A DNA stretch of 64,000 nt from Endotrypanum monterogeii (GCA_000333855.2 CM007314.1:709838-773837); one strand, 5' to 3'. Shown: positions 50,680 through 60,817, counted from the stretch's first letter. Numbers and translations are program-made. The notes: generated by a model from the letters alone, not told the origin.

Positions 50680-53600
50680 ATGCAATCAGGGGAATTGCTG
50701 TTCGACTCGACGAAGCAAGTGCGCTTCTCCCCGTTGCTGCCGTCGACGCCGCTTCTTTCCTTCGATGTGCTTGAGTGGATCGCCAGTGAGAGCGGGAGCA
50801 GTGGCGGGCCGCTGACACGTCATCGCACCAGATCATATTCGCTTAAGCGCCCCTCTGAGAGTGCTGCTTTCGCGAATTCTCGAAAGGGGTCCGCTGAGCG
50901 GGACAGGAAATTGGCCAGCGCATCTGCTTCGGGATCGTGGGTGTGCTTCCGGAGACTTCTCTGCTTCGGCGATGTTCTCGTTCTTGAGGATGCAGAGTCT
51001 GTTGATTTTAACGCCGCTCTCCGGCACGAGCTGATGTGGCATCAAGGACCGGGTGGTTCACTTTCAGGCACTGTGACGGGAAGCGTCGGTGGGCCAAGCG
51101 GCGACGTATGGCCACCAAGTGTTTCCGTCTTCGAGAACGTGCCCAATGCCGCCGACGCGAGAGTCCCCCGAGAGATACTTCTCGCAAATCGGCGGCGTTA
51201 CCGAGACGAAGCTCACCCGCGGTGCCCGAGGCGAGAGGTTCAGCTTCAAGATATCTATTCCATTCGCCGCTACTGTTTCCGGAAACCTCTGGTGCTTTCG
51301 TTTGACGTCAAAGGCCACCTCATTTCTGAGGAGGACAGCAATGACACCTTCTCTGGCGGCAGCTGTGTATCGGGGATCCCTGCCCAGCACCGCCATCCTC
51401 GCCGTCACGGTCTCGAAAAGGGATCTGATCTCCAATGGCGCTACGAGTTGTGGGGACCCGTCGGCATTGTCTTCATGCTGCGTGGAGGGCATCACATGTT
51501 TCTGGTGTTCGCTTCAGTTCAACATGCAGAGGAGATGGAAAAGATGCTTATACGCTTTGCCGCTGGTGGTGGACTGACTAGTGAGCGGCAGGGATTTTTT
51601 TCTGCGCACGAGGGGTGCCACAGCACATCTAAATTCTGTTCCTCGGCGGATGAGAAAACGACTGGTGAGGAAATACCTTCTATTGTGTCAGCAACTCAGC
51701 CGCCCGCTTCTGTGCTCTCGTTTGCGGATTGGAAGCGCACTCATACAGAGTCTCCCGCTAATGCGCTCAGTGGGCTGTACCAAGCCCCTCCCACAGGGTC
51801 CCCACTCAAACCCTTATCCCCACCTGCTGGAGTCGCATTCCCGTTAGTGCGGACTGTCGCTGACACTTCGCTTGCTCCTTCCAGCTTCGTAGCCGAAGAG
51901 AGAGGAGAGCGGGTTCCACCTGTAGGGCTAACGCAATCAAGCGGCCCGCCTCCAGTGAATGGGTCTCCAACTGCCTTCCAGGATGTTGGAAGCTCGCCCG
52001 TGAGCTCCAGCCACGAGCTTGGCAGTCCTCCCGGTTCTGGGTACTTGTACTGCCGGCCATGGGGAGAAGCTACACGACACCGGCGCTACTACCTGAGGGC
52101 CTCCATGACGAAAGGAAGGCACCACATAGTACACTTCTCGAGGCACCGACTGCGTCTGTGGCAGTTTTTACAGCAGGCGGTTCACGGAGACCAGCGCTCT
52201 GTCTCGCTCGATTTTCGTCTCACTCGTGTTTCCCCAAGCGCCACGCACGCAAATCTATTGCGAGTGACCTCTCAAATCGAGCGTTCTGCATACCTCAAGA
52301 AACAGGAACCACTAACAGAGGGTCTTGCATCGTCAGGCGTTGAGGAGGAGTGCCCCGCCTCGCGAGCTTCGAAGCAACGAGGGCTAGACTTCTCCACTGA
52401 CCGTCCTGTTATTTTTGAAGCTATCGCCAAGTCACCCGAGGAGCGGACTTCGTGGCTGGTGTGGTTCCGCAGTCGCGGCGCTACTGTGGAGGCAGCTGTA
52501 GGCGCTCCTGAGTCGGACCGCAGTTTCAATTCTCAGCCCACGCCCGTGGTGCCAGCGGCGGTCAGACGCCTCGGCAGCGATAAGGTTTACCGTGACAGGG
52601 TCGCGAGTGAAGCGGAGAAAGGCGCGCTGCTTTCCGGTCATCCTTTTCCGAGTGCGTTGGACTCTGCGGCGCCCTCCTTTTCGGAGGGAGCGTCCCATTC
52701 GTCGAAGCCTTTGGCTATGACCTCACCACACCTGCCATTGCAAGAGCCAGCAGAGGGGCAACGGGGCGCGGTGCGAGCGTGTGACGCACCATCTGCATCG
52801 AAGCGGCCCCGCAACCCACGCGGCAGACATTCCAGCTGCGCGGGATCGAATTCGCCGGAGAGTCTTCAAGCCGCTGACGAGCACGTCCGTAGGGGTAGTA
52901 CTACGCAGCAATCATCACTTGCTGTTTCTCAAGCGGGCAATGGGGAGGAGGGTGAAGGGGAGCTGACGATTGTCGTTGAAGACTATGGCTCAGATGGAGC
53001 TCTTCTCCACCCCGACACAGCTCTGTCACGCTCGCAGGACGGCTTGATGGGAAGTAAAACAGTGGAGGTGAATCACCCGGTAGGACCACCCCTTCAAGCT
53101 GCGGCCTTGCGTCAGCAGACTGAGGAAGCGTGGCAGCCGATTCTCAGGAGTGAGAGCGCCGCCGAGCAGTCTTGCACCTTAGCCTCGACAGGACAGGTGT
53201 TGGTGAAGAATTACGCGGCCGCTGATCGTGGGCCATCAGCCGCGGAGCCACACTTCTCAAGCGTGTCCTTGAGAGATACCACGTCCTCTGACGTCTCATT
53301 ACCTGAGGGTTCAAATGGGTGGCTGCCGCCGTCAGCGCTGCTGCTTTCTAAAACGAGAACGAGCATGCCGCCAGCACCGCCGTACCCAGCGGGGACTGCT
53401 TTACTTCAGTGTGCCATCGGCAGCGACGCCAAGGCCAAGTTGGGCACGTCGGAGCGGGAAACAAGCGAGACAACACCAAATAGTGTCACGCCTGCCCAGC
53501 CGTCGATCAGCACGCCAGTTTCCCTTGAGAGGGTGAACAGCGCAGCACCTCACGTGCGTGCAGTGGTCACTCACGGAAACACATCCTCACCGCCTCCCCC

Positions 53601-54414
53601 GACACTGTCCATGGTGGTAAGGGCGATATCCGCCACTTCTGAGCAACAGCAAGGCACACCAAGCGACCCGAACAACGTTTTCACACTGCCGCCCATGTGG
53701 AAACTTGGGTCAGCTGTCGTGGCGACCACAGGGATCGAATCCTCTGACGCTTTGCGGCTGCATCGGATGTCTCAGTCCTCGAGCAGAAGCTCCTCACTAG
53801 AGACCCCCTCCAGCGACGTCCCGCTAGCAGCTCTGCGAACTGCAGAGAGTACGCCTGCTGCTGCGGGCACAGACTTGACGTTCCCCATCAAGCCTCCGAC
53901 TGCAAGCACACGGAATCCACCAGAGCTGCATCCCCTTCATGAGGATCCCACAAGTGGACTTCATCGTCTCAGTCGCGTCATGCTTGGCACCTCCTCATCC
54001 TTTTCCTGTGTGCAACCTTCGATTTCCCAGAAACATAAAGCTGATATCAGCATGGACGACGCGCGGGGCTGCGACACCTCCTCGTCGTGCTCTATACCGG
54101 TGTACGGCGTGCCGCCAGCGCCAAGCTCTGTGGTGGATCCTCGACTCTGTGAGTTCCTCGAATCTCATCCCATCGAGACACGAGAGGATCACCCCGGTTG
54201 TCACCACGGTGTAAACGAAGGAGGAGATGATACGCCCATGCGGATGTCGTCAACTCCTTTTGATCTTCATTTGTTCCCTTCGGAGTACGATCTGAGAGGA
54301 GGCGCTGTAGCACACCAGACATCTTCCGAAGTGCAAGTGGATTGGTCAAGCACCGCTAGTAGCAAATTCTTTACCTCAGTTTTCCTTCGAAACAATCTCG
54401 TTGGCGTGGAGTAG
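50680..54414 (+). CDS. Protein with two PH-like regions and a long disordered tail
   Basis: The frame can be extended to a GTG at 50581, but the first ATG (50680) gives 1,244 aa and follows both candidate acceptors. Two regions look like pleckstrin-homology folds. One lies at about residues 85-295, with strand-rich segments, long inserts and a closing amphipathic helix. The second lies at about 450-600, with a G-Y-L-Y-C start, an R-R-Y-Y-L strand, and a final helix with the W typical of PH domains (E-E-R-T-S-W-L-V-W, near 587-595). PH domains bind phosphoinositides or proteins at membranes. From about residue 610 to the end the protein is Ser/Pro/Ala-rich and probably disordered. The last 80 codons are duplicated beyond an assembly gap. 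The PH call is pattern-based and has not been tested by profile search. Confidence 0.75.
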   Translation: MQSGELLFDSTKQVRFSPLLPSTPLLSFDVLEWIASESGSSGGPLTRHRTRSYSLKRPSESAAFANSRKGSAERDRKLASASASGSWVCFRRLLCFGDVLVLEDAESVDFNAALRHELMWHQGPGGSLSGTVTGSVGGPSGDVWPPSVSVFENVPNAADARVPREILLANRRRYRDEAHPRCPRREVQLQDIYSIRRYCFRKPLVLSFDVKGHLISEEDSNDTFSGGSCVSGIPAQHRHPRRHGLEKGSDLQWRYELWGPVGIVFMLRGGHHMFLVFASVQHAEEMEKMLIRFAAGGGLTSERQGFFSAHEGCHSTSKFCSSADEKTTGEEIPSIVSATQPPASVLSFADWKRTHTESPANALSGLYQAPPTGSPLKPLSPPAGVAFPLVRTVADTSLAPSSFVAEERGERVPPVGLTQSSGPPPVNGSPTAFQDVGSSPVSSSHELGSPPGSGYLYCRPWGEATRHRRYYLRASMTKGRHHIVHFSRHRLRLWQFLQQAVHGDQRSVSLDFRLTRVSPSATHANLLRVTSQIERSAYLKKQEPLTEGLASSGVEEECPASRASKQRGLDFSTDRPVIFEAIAKSPEERTSWLVWFRSRGATVEAAVGAPESDRSFNSQPTPVVPAAVRRLGSDKVYRDRVASEAEKGALLSGHPFPSALDSAAPSFSEGASHSSKPLAMTSPHLPLQEPAEGQRGAVRACDAPSASKRPRNPRGRHSSCAGSNSPESLQAADEHVRRGSTTQQSSLAVSQAGNGEEGEGELTIVVEDYGSDGALLHPDTALSRSQDGLMGSKTVEVNHPVGPPLQAAALRQQTEEAWQPILRSESAAEQSCTLASTGQVLVKNYAAADRGPSAAEPHFSSVSLRDTTSSDVSLPEGSNGWLPPSALLLSKTRTSMPPAPPYPAGTALLQCAIGSDAKAKLGTSERETSETTPNSVTPAQPSISTPVSLERVNSAAPHVRAVVTHGNTSSPPPPTLSMVVRAISATSEQQQGTPSDPNNVFTLPPMWKLGSAVVATTGIESSDALRLHRMSQSSSRSSSLETPSSDVPLAALRTAESTPAAAGTDLTFPIKPPTASTRNPPELHPLHEDPTSGLHRLSRVMLGTSSSFSCVQPSISQKHKADISMDDARGCDTSSSCSIPVYGVPPAPSSVVDPRLCEFLESHPIETREDHPGCHHGVNEGGDDTPMRMSSTPFDLHLFPSEYDLRGGAVAHQTSSEVQVDWSSTASSKFFTSVFLRNNLVGVE

Positions 54415-54664
54415 ATGTTGACTGGCAGTCGCCAGCATCGTGGGGCACGTGTTTGCACCTCCTCTTGGCCACCACACACCCCTTCTTCATCGATGCGTCG
54501 GAAATGACCATGAGAGAGGGTCTCGCTTCCGTTGTCTAGACAAGTGGTCATGTGATAAATTCACTGCATATATAGCGACGAGGTATGGTCGGGTCAGAGG
54601 CGAATGAAGCAGTGGCTTGAGTGTTTCTTCGTGTCTGTCTGTCCGAGAGGGAAGGGGTATAAGA
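54176..54664 (+). repeat. Copy 1 of a near-identical 490-bp duplication
   Basis: It covers the last ~80 codons of the PH-like gene plus about 250 nt of 3' flank and ends directly at the N gap. By eye it differs from copy 2 by two substitutions (54351-54353 ACC versus GCC, a Thr/Ala change, and one silent change) and two single-base homopolymer indels. Confidence 0.95.
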
Positions 54665-54679
54665 NNNNNNNNNNNNNNN
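54665..54679. other. Assembly gap (15 N)
   Basis: Fifteen unknown bases separate two copies of the same ~490-bp sequence, the signature of two contig ends that overlap but were not merged. Confidence 0.98.
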
Positions 54680-54681
54680 CC

Positions 54682-55172
54682 AGACACGAGAGGATCACCC
54701 CGGTTGTCACCACGGTGTAAACGAAGGAGGAGATGATACGCCCATGCGGATGTCGTCAACTCCTTTTGATCTTCATTTGTTCCCTTCGGAGTACGATCTG
54801 AGAGGAGGCGCTGTAGCACACCAGACATCTTCCGAAGTGCAAGTGGATTGGTCAAGCGCCGCTAGTAGCAAATTCTTTACTTCAGTTTTCCTTCGAAACA
54901 ATCTCGTTGGCGTGGAGTAGATGTTGACTGGCAGTCGCCAGCATCGTGGGGCACGTGTTTGCACCTCCTCTTGGCCACCACACACCCCTTCTTCATCGAT
55001 GCGTCGGAAATGACCATGAGAGAGGGTCTCGCTTCCGTTGTCTAGACAAGTGGTCATGTGATAAATTCACTGCATATATAGCGACGAGGTATGGTCGGGT
55101 CAGAGGCGAATGAAGCAGTGGCTTGAGTGTTTTCTTCGTGTCTGTCTGTCCGAGAGGGAAGGGGGTATAAGA
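54682..55172 (+). pseudogene. Copy 2: repeated 3' end of the PH-like gene
   Basis: It repeats 54176-54664 with an offset of 506. It encodes the same C-terminal ~80 residues (stop at 54918-54920) without any upstream gene body. It is most likely an unmerged contig overlap rather than a real tandem copy; the differences look like allelic or homopolymer sequencing variants. If real, it is a truncated 3' gene duplicate. Confidence 0.9.
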
Positions 55173-55390
55173 GGGCCAATATAAATATTTATCTTCTTTT
55201 CTATGCATCAAGCTTGTCCTCTTTGTATAGGGAGGTCTAGTTGTAAACTATCTATACATTCAGTGGGCTATATTTCGACTATATTTCTTGGCAAGTGTGA
55301 CTCCACAAAGCGGTCGTGTTGATATAATTGCCCCACACAGGCACACAGGTATTCACACCGAGACAAATGTGCGCACAGGCGGTGAATTAA

Positions 55391-55423
<33 letters not shown>

Positions 55424-55811
55424 CCGAAGAGGGGGAGGGAAGGAGAATAGAAAATCTTCCAACTGTTATTGTATCCCCAAGCTTCTTTCGTCTGTTGAAC
55501 CCGAGAACACAACTTTTTTTTTTTTTGCTCCTCGTCTCACATTTCTTTGCTTTTCTACATTTTCTTTGATACCATACATTTTTATTTATCAAATAGGTTC
55601 ATCGGTTCTTGAATCAAGAAGAGGGAGGGGAAGGAGAGGGTGGGTTCCTTCGCTCTTCTCGTGTTGCCTCGTGATATAAGTTTGGAGTACAATTCTTTCC
55701 ATAACACCTCATTTACGCACAAGGCACATCAAACCGTGTGAGTGCCCATCTTGCACCTCCGGTCACGTGGTCGAAAATTTTCTTTCCAAATTTATCATCC
55801 AGCCGCTGGGA
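55173..55811. other. Spacer before pseudouridine synthase
   Basis: Contains (TA)n at 55401-55422, poly(T) at 55514-55527 and the acceptor region. No gene was seen. Confidence 0.6.
55513..55596 (+). promoter_or_regulatory. Candidate trans-splice acceptor, pseudouridine synthase
   Basis: A long T/C-rich tract is followed by AAATAG ending at 55596. The predicted 5' UTR is about 215 nt. Confidence 0.5.
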
Positions 55812-57458
55812 ATGCCCCGCGAATTTCGATACTGCCGCCCAAGGCGTGACCCCGATGAGACCCTGCTCGTCTATTTGAGCAAGCGGTTCACTTATTTAAG
55901 TGAGGCGGAGTGGCGTGAGCACATCGCAGCTGGTCACGTGAGCATTAACGGGACGACGGCTACTGGTGAATCATACGTGCTCCAGCAAGGCGACCTACTT
56001 GGTTTTGCGCCTCCACGTTCACTGGAGCCACCTGTGGACGACAAACACATTGAGGTCCTCTACGAAGACCCAATACTTGTTGTCGTTGCCAAGAACGGTA
56101 ATCTGCCTGTGGCTGAGGGTGGGCGTTACTGTGAGAACACACTCGTGGGGCTTCTGCGACGTCGCGGCACTGCTGCCTTTCATTCCGCGGCAACTCGTAT
56201 CGGTTCTGTCACGTCACAGGAACTCTCAGAGAACACGTGTGTCTGTCTTGGTAATTCGGATAGGATTGATCGGACACCCGCTCTCCGTGATGTATCAAGG
56301 GAAACGCTCGTCGGTAGTGGAAGAGATGGAATGGCTACATCGCCTCTGTCGCGACGGCGACTAGAGACGGATCTTCACTCTACTGATGCAACTTGCCCAC
56401 CCCTTCGCGGCTTAATATCGCTTCCTGAGAAACCTTCGGCCCCGTCGGACAGACACCTCGCCTTTTTTACAGTTCAGCGACTAGATAAGGAAACCTCCGG
56501 CGTTGTGGTGCTGGCGAAGAACAGCGTCACCGCCAAAAGATTGGCCTCCCAGCTAGAGACACAGACGAGGAGTTGTGCTGATGCCGTCGAGTTGCGACTG
56601 CGCAAGTATGACCCCCACAACCACTTTACCTCAGAGGTATTTGATGAGTTGCTGCAACTCAAGTCTCTAGCGGTGCACAAGACGTACACAGCTGTGCTTC
56701 GAGGTGCTGCACATGAGAATGAAACGTTTGTCGTGGTCAACTACATGGACTCCGTGGCCATGCACCCGACACACTCATTGGATGGCCAGCATGCAAACTT
56801 GAAGAAACTGAAGATGTGTTGTGAGCCAGTGGGGGAGTTGCCCTTCTTGCAGGAAATACCCTCCGCGTCAACATCGCCAGCGGCGAAGCTTGCGCACTGG
56901 GGGAAGGTAGCTGCAACTCGTATTCGTGTCTTGGCGAGGGACGAGTCACTGGGGCTGACGTTTGTGCAAGTGGAGCTCCTCACAGGTCGAAGTCATCAAA
57001 TTCGCCTCCATTGCGCTGCTGTCGGTTACCCAGTGTTGGGTGACAAGTTGTACACGACAACCACACCGGGAAGAGAGGGTGGTGCCACCACAGTGTCTGA
57101 CGCAGTGTATCTCGAGCGAGTGCGGCGCGAGGATGACCCTTTTCTGCCCGTCGACGACGACGATGATACCGCACATGGTGCTCGCAAGGTCAGAAAAATG
57201 TGGTGCCGACGCCACTTGTTGCACGCGACAAGGATCGTCTTTCCTCACCCAGATGTTTCTCCACCGTCCCAGATGATGTTCGTGTCGTCGCCAATTTCTT
57301 TCTTCACTGCGGATGTCCGCTTCGAGTCTCAGGAGGACTCCTCGCGCTTTACCGAATGGCTAACGCATGCTTTCTCGCAGCCCTTGGCAGGGTCAAGGGC
57401 CCTGCAGATGAGCAGGCTCTCTTCCGTCTGCGTGAATTGCTCTTCAACAAAACTTTGA
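55812..57458 (+). CDS. RluA-family RNA pseudouridine synthase
   Basis: The product is 548 aa from the first ATG (55812); a GTG 15 codons upstream is not needed. The N-terminus (about residues 14-65) resembles an S4 RNA-binding domain. The catalytic domain begins at about residue 75. Its key motif reads Q-R-L-D-K-E-T-S-G with the catalytic Asp at D225; the usual preceding His is Gln here. A second conserved block, L-T-G-R-S-H-Q-I-R-L-H (about 388-398), and the G-Y-P-V-L-G-D motif follow. Lineage-specific inserts (about 115-205) and a C-terminal extension enlarge it beyond the bacterial RluA length. The family isomerises uridines in rRNA, tRNA or other RNAs. The target and compartment cannot be told from sequence. 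No clear mitochondrial presequence was seen. Confidence 0.9.
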   Translation: MPREFRYCRPRRDPDETLLVYLSKRFTYLSEAEWREHIAAGHVSINGTTATGESYVLQQGDLLGFAPPRSLEPPVDDKHIEVLYEDPILVVVAKNGNLPVAEGGRYCENTLVGLLRRRGTAAFHSAATRIGSVTSQELSENTCVCLGNSDRIDRTPALRDVSRETLVGSGRDGMATSPLSRRRLETDLHSTDATCPPLRGLISLPEKPSAPSDRHLAFFTVQRLDKETSGVVVLAKNSVTAKRLASQLETQTRSCADAVELRLRKYDPHNHFTSEVFDELLQLKSLAVHKTYTAVLRGAAHENETFVVVNYMDSVAMHPTHSLDGQHANLKKLKMCCEPVGELPFLQEIPSASTSPAAKLAHWGKVAATRIRVLARDESLGLTFVQVELLTGRSHQIRLHCAAVGYPVLGDKLYTTTTPGREGGATTVSDAVYLERVRREDDPFLPVDDDDDTAHGARKVRKMWCRRHLLHATRIVFPHPDVSPPSQMMFVSSPISFFTADVRFESQEDSSRFTEWLTHAFSQPLAGSRALQMSRLSSVCVNCSSTKL

Positions 57459-58137
57459 TGGTTTTTAAAATTTTAAATCCGAATCATTCGTTCGCCTTTC
57501 ATGACTGCTTTTTCAAAAAAAAAAACATGAGTGGTGGGAGGAAAAGAAAAGTGAGGTAGCATTGGATAAAGGAAAGAGAAATTTCAATGGTTCGGTGATC
57601 CTCCATCTGGAACCAGTGGTGCCCACATTTTGCTTCTCAGCAGCCTCTCCTTTGATCAGCGTCGACTGCGGGTTTATCAGGGCATCTTCCCTTACAGGAT
57701 AGTGTTTTTTTTTTCTTATTCAATTACACCCATCTGCTGGCCGAGGCCATTTGTGGTTTTATCAGAGGCGAGCAGTGATGCGGTTCGAATACGGGGATAT
57801 CATGATCAGACACCTTTCTCGTCTTCCTGTCTCTGGAAAGAGGTCCCTCCTACCTTCCCCCCTCATCTCTTTTCTTCTTCTTCTCCCCACCTTTCCCTGT
57901 CGCGTGAGCGGGGAGGGAGGGTGGAAGTGGCGCTGTTGAACTCATTAGGTGTAACACCTTGTCTTTTCACCGCTGTGTGCAGGAGTGGGGAGTCAAACAA
58001 GGAATCGAAGAAGTCTTCTCGGACTCGTTTTTTTCGTCGTCGTCGGTCTTTTGCTTTTACCTCCTTAGCCGTCCTTTGTGCTTAATATCATTACGAACCT
58101 AAAAAAAAAAATATTATTATTATTATTATTGCTTAGT
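57459..58137. other. Spacer before coiled-coil gene
   Basis: T/C-rich spacer. An isolated B-box-like GGTTCGAATAC at 57781-57791 was examined and does not form a tRNA. An A-run followed by (ATT)n at 58101-58130 lies inside the predicted 5' UTR of the next gene. Confidence 0.6.
58027..58068 (+). promoter_or_regulatory. Candidate trans-splice acceptor, coiled-coil gene
   Basis: A strong T/C tract ends in CTCCTTAG at 58068. The 5' UTR is about 69 nt to the chosen ATG. The upstream GTG that would extend the frame lies only 10 nt after the acceptor. Confidence 0.65.
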
Positions 58138-59433
58138 ATGTCGCTTATGTCAGCAGCATTGCCGATGACGTGCGAGGAGCGGCTCATGTTCTACGCAGAG
58201 GTGCTCATTGCTAATGTCCCGTCGCTTATTGCAGATTTGGGCTCCGCCAAGTACGCATTCCTGAGTTTTTCCGAAAAGACGCGAAACGAGGTGAAACAGA
58301 AGTCGGCTTTGATTCAGTCCATTGGACGCACATTGACCTCGTTGCAGAAAGCCAACAAGTCTTTAGATACTGCTCGACACTGCCTGGAGGAGTATGAGAT
58401 CAAGTTGGTGAAGGCAGCACCACCTACTTTCCTGTCAAACGCAGAGGCGCGTCATTTGTGTGAGACAGTCACAAATGGGGATACGTCTAACGGAGAGAAG
58501 AATGGCAGTGCTTCCCCTCCCACTACTGAGACAGGAGGGCCTTTGTCGCAGGCGCTGTCGAGTGCACCTGCTGAGAGTATTCTAATTCTGAGTGAGGAGG
58601 ACATCCGTCCAGTCCGTGACGCGGAGGGGGCGTACCAAAAGCAGGTGGAGGAGTACGCGAGCATTGCGGATGTATGTACTTCCATGGATGAGTCTCTCGT
58701 CAAGGCGCAAGATCAGTGCCGCGTGATGACAGAACACGTGCAGGATCTCAAGTGGAGGTTCGATGAGGTTTACATCGCCTGGAAAACTGCGGAGCGGGAG
58801 CGAGAGATGATATGCACAAAGCGTGAGGAGCTTCAAGACCGGCGGTTAATAATGGAGGAGGCGTTCAGCGCGATTCGACTTATTGAGGATGAATGTCGTG
58901 CACAGGAGTTGCGAATTATCGAGGAGTTCATAGCCCGCGCGAGGGCGGAGGCGGAGTCGACGGAGGCCGAGCTCTGCTCGAGGCGCGAGCGCTACGAGCT
59001 GGAGTTGGCTGCTTATCAAGTTGCCTACAAGAGGGTACAAGGTGAGGTAGAGTTCTTAAAGGAAGACTGCGCCTTTCTGCGCACCCGTCAAGTCGATCTA
59101 GAGGTCCTTGCAAAGAAGCAACAACTAGAGGAGACGGAGCGCAACTCTTTGAGAAGGGTCCTGATGGAAACCTTAACGCTCACTCCGTCCAAGCACAGCA
59201 ACTTCAAAGAACGTGAGCTCACACCGGAGCAGCAGGAGCAGGTTAAAAACGACCACCCTCTGGTGTCGCTCCTGGCGGCGCGCATTTCTTTTTTGGAGGA
59301 ACAGAGGAAAATAATCGGCGGTCTATTGGTAAAGGTAGGCGGTGTAAGGGAAGGCAACAACATGGCCGTCACGGTAGACCGTATCCGGACGCTTCTTGAG
59401 CCCGAAATTCACATTTACGAAGACGCACTGTGA
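58138..59433 (+). CDS. Coiled-coil protein of unknown function
   Basis: The product is 431 aa from the ATG at 58138. An extension to a GTG at 58078 would translate an A-run and an ATT repeat into a false hydrophobic leader, so it is rejected. The protein is largely helical. Charged heptad-like stretches occupy about residues 30-90 and 170-345, with repeated E-x-x-x-R patterns and few prolines. A short Ser/Gly/Thr-rich break lies at about 115-150. The C-terminal 60 residues contain a second helix and end in an acidic tail. No motor, membrane or catalytic domain is visible. In these organisms such proteins are often cytoskeletal or flagellar, but no specific evidence is present here. Confidence 0.82.
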   Translation: MSLMSAALPMTCEERLMFYAEVLIANVPSLIADLGSAKYAFLSFSEKTRNEVKQKSALIQSIGRTLTSLQKANKSLDTARHCLEEYEIKLVKAAPPTFLSNAEARHLCETVTNGDTSNGEKNGSASPPTTETGGPLSQALSSAPAESILILSEEDIRPVRDAEGAYQKQVEEYASIADVCTSMDESLVKAQDQCRVMTEHVQDLKWRFDEVYIAWKTAEREREMICTKREELQDRRLIMEEAFSAIRLIEDECRAQELRIIEEFIARARAEAESTEAELCSRRERYELELAAYQVAYKRVQGEVEFLKEDCAFLRTRQVDLEVLAKKQQLEETERNSLRRVLMETLTLTPSKHSNFKERELTPEQQEQVKNDHPLVSLLAARISFLEEQRKIIGGLLVKVGGVREGNNMAVTVDRIRTLLEPEIHIYEDAL

Positions 59434-60222
59434 AGTGGGGGCTGTGCAAACACTTTTTTTTTTTTCGAAGTGCGGGTTTATTGTTTGGTGGTTGGTTGTT
59501 TCTTTTCTACTGTTTCTGTAACCGCTGTGCTCTTCCATTATTATTACTATTATTAGTGGGGAGACGGTCGATGGAAAATGTGCATCGTTTTCGCATCGCA
59601 TCATCTTTTTTCTCATCCTGCATTGCTCCTGAGAAGTTTTTTCCCCTCTCTGCTTTGTCGTTCGTGCACATCGATCATATGTGTTCGTGCGACAGCACCC
59701 CTCTGCCAGACATGAGTGCTGTCGAGGGATCACAGTTGACCATGAAGGCATCTATCATGTGAGATTGCACCGCAATTGTTTTTTTATATATATGGAGCAC
59801 GCGCCCCCCCCCCTTCACATTCTTTCCTGCTTTTCTTTTTATTCCACATCTTCTCTCATACCCCGTGTTTCTCGGTTCAGTGATACAATGTGCTGAGTAA
59901 ACACCCGATATTTACATACCTCGTCGGTCGTCACGGATCAGCATTGCTTTAAGCTTCATCTTAGATTCTTCAAAAAAAAAAAAAACAATGCTCTGACAAA
60001 GGCGCTAACATTCCGGAGGGTTGGAGTGAGGCGAGAGGGAGGAGGGGGGGGTATGTGGAGGGATTGGGAGAGCGGTTGAAGGCACAACGACACAAGCGTT
60101 GATTTTGATAAGGAGGGCTGACCCCACGACCCGCCGCCTGGTCAAGATGCCGCTAGGCCCTGGGGAGGAGGGGAGAGATACGAGGCAGTGAGAGGAAGCG
60201 AGATGCATCCGGATCTCGGAAG

Positions 60223-60265
60223 CTTACCCTCTACCCTGTCCCCTCTTCGTTGTCTCATATATAAG
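60223..60265 (+). promoter_or_regulatory. Candidate trans-splice acceptor before small ORF
   Basis: A C/T-rich tract (about 60223-60257) is followed by TATATAAG ending at 60265, with no confident gene close behind except the small candidate at 60336. Confidence 0.4.
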
Positions 60266-60335
60266 TTCTTCGATTCTATTTGTGCGTGCTGATGTCGTTG
60301 CCGACACGCGCACGAATCGCCTCTCTGCGAATATC

Positions 60336-60601
60336 ATGCGTGCGCTCTCAGTTGCACACTTTTCCACTCCCCCCCCCTACTCCCTTGCCGTCATGTCGGA
60401 GCCGCATTGCCTCTTTACGGCGTCATCCTCTTCCCCGTTGTGGTGTTCCCCATCGTACTCCAGTTTTTCTTTGTATTTTTTTTTCCGTACCTCCCGAACC
60501 CTCATCCGCCATATACGCAACCAAAAGTTGGCTTTGATACACGTACGTCTTCGATACTTGATCGAAATCCATTTTTTTTTTCCTTTGACTCCTTCTCATG
60601 A
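60336..60601 (+). pseudogene. Possible small membrane protein, frameshifted at a C run
   Basis: The ATG at 60336 opens a short segment with mitochondrial-like residues. After the run of eight C (60370-60377) the most protein-like reading moves to another frame. That frame encodes a strong hydrophobic segment rich in Val/Ile/Pro/Phe followed by a Pro/Asn-rich loop and a polar tail, ending near 60601. An ATG at 60292 opens a third overlapping frame. A one-base error or mutation in the C run would reconcile the pieces, but T-rich DNA often mimics membrane segments, so this stays speculative. Confidence 0.2.
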
Positions 60602-60784
60602 ATGTTTTTAAATCGAGTATCGTGCATGCGTGTTTCAACGAACGTTAGTTCTGCAGACATCCTCCCCCCTCCCCCCCCCCCCAAAAAAAAATATGATGAT
60701 GTGATGGTTGGTGGATCAGAAGGTCAGCAGTGACGTCACACCACCGCATCTTGCTTTCTTTTCCACTCGGTCTTTTTCCCTTTG

Positions 60785-60785
60785 A

Positions 60786-60816
<31 letters not shown>

Positions 60817-60817
60817 T
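60785..60817. repeat. (TA)n microsatellite
   Basis: An interrupted TA repeat. Confidence 0.9.

Noticed and set aside
57720..57800. Possible tRNA (TGGCCGAGG then GGTTCGAATAC)
   Set aside because: The A-box- and B-box-like words do not allow a cloverleaf: the T-arm does not pair and no acceptor stem closes.
58078..58137. N-terminal extension of the coiled-coil protein from a GTG
   Set aside because: Would translate an A-run and an ATT repeat as a false hydrophobic leader; the ATG at 58138 fits the splice acceptor.
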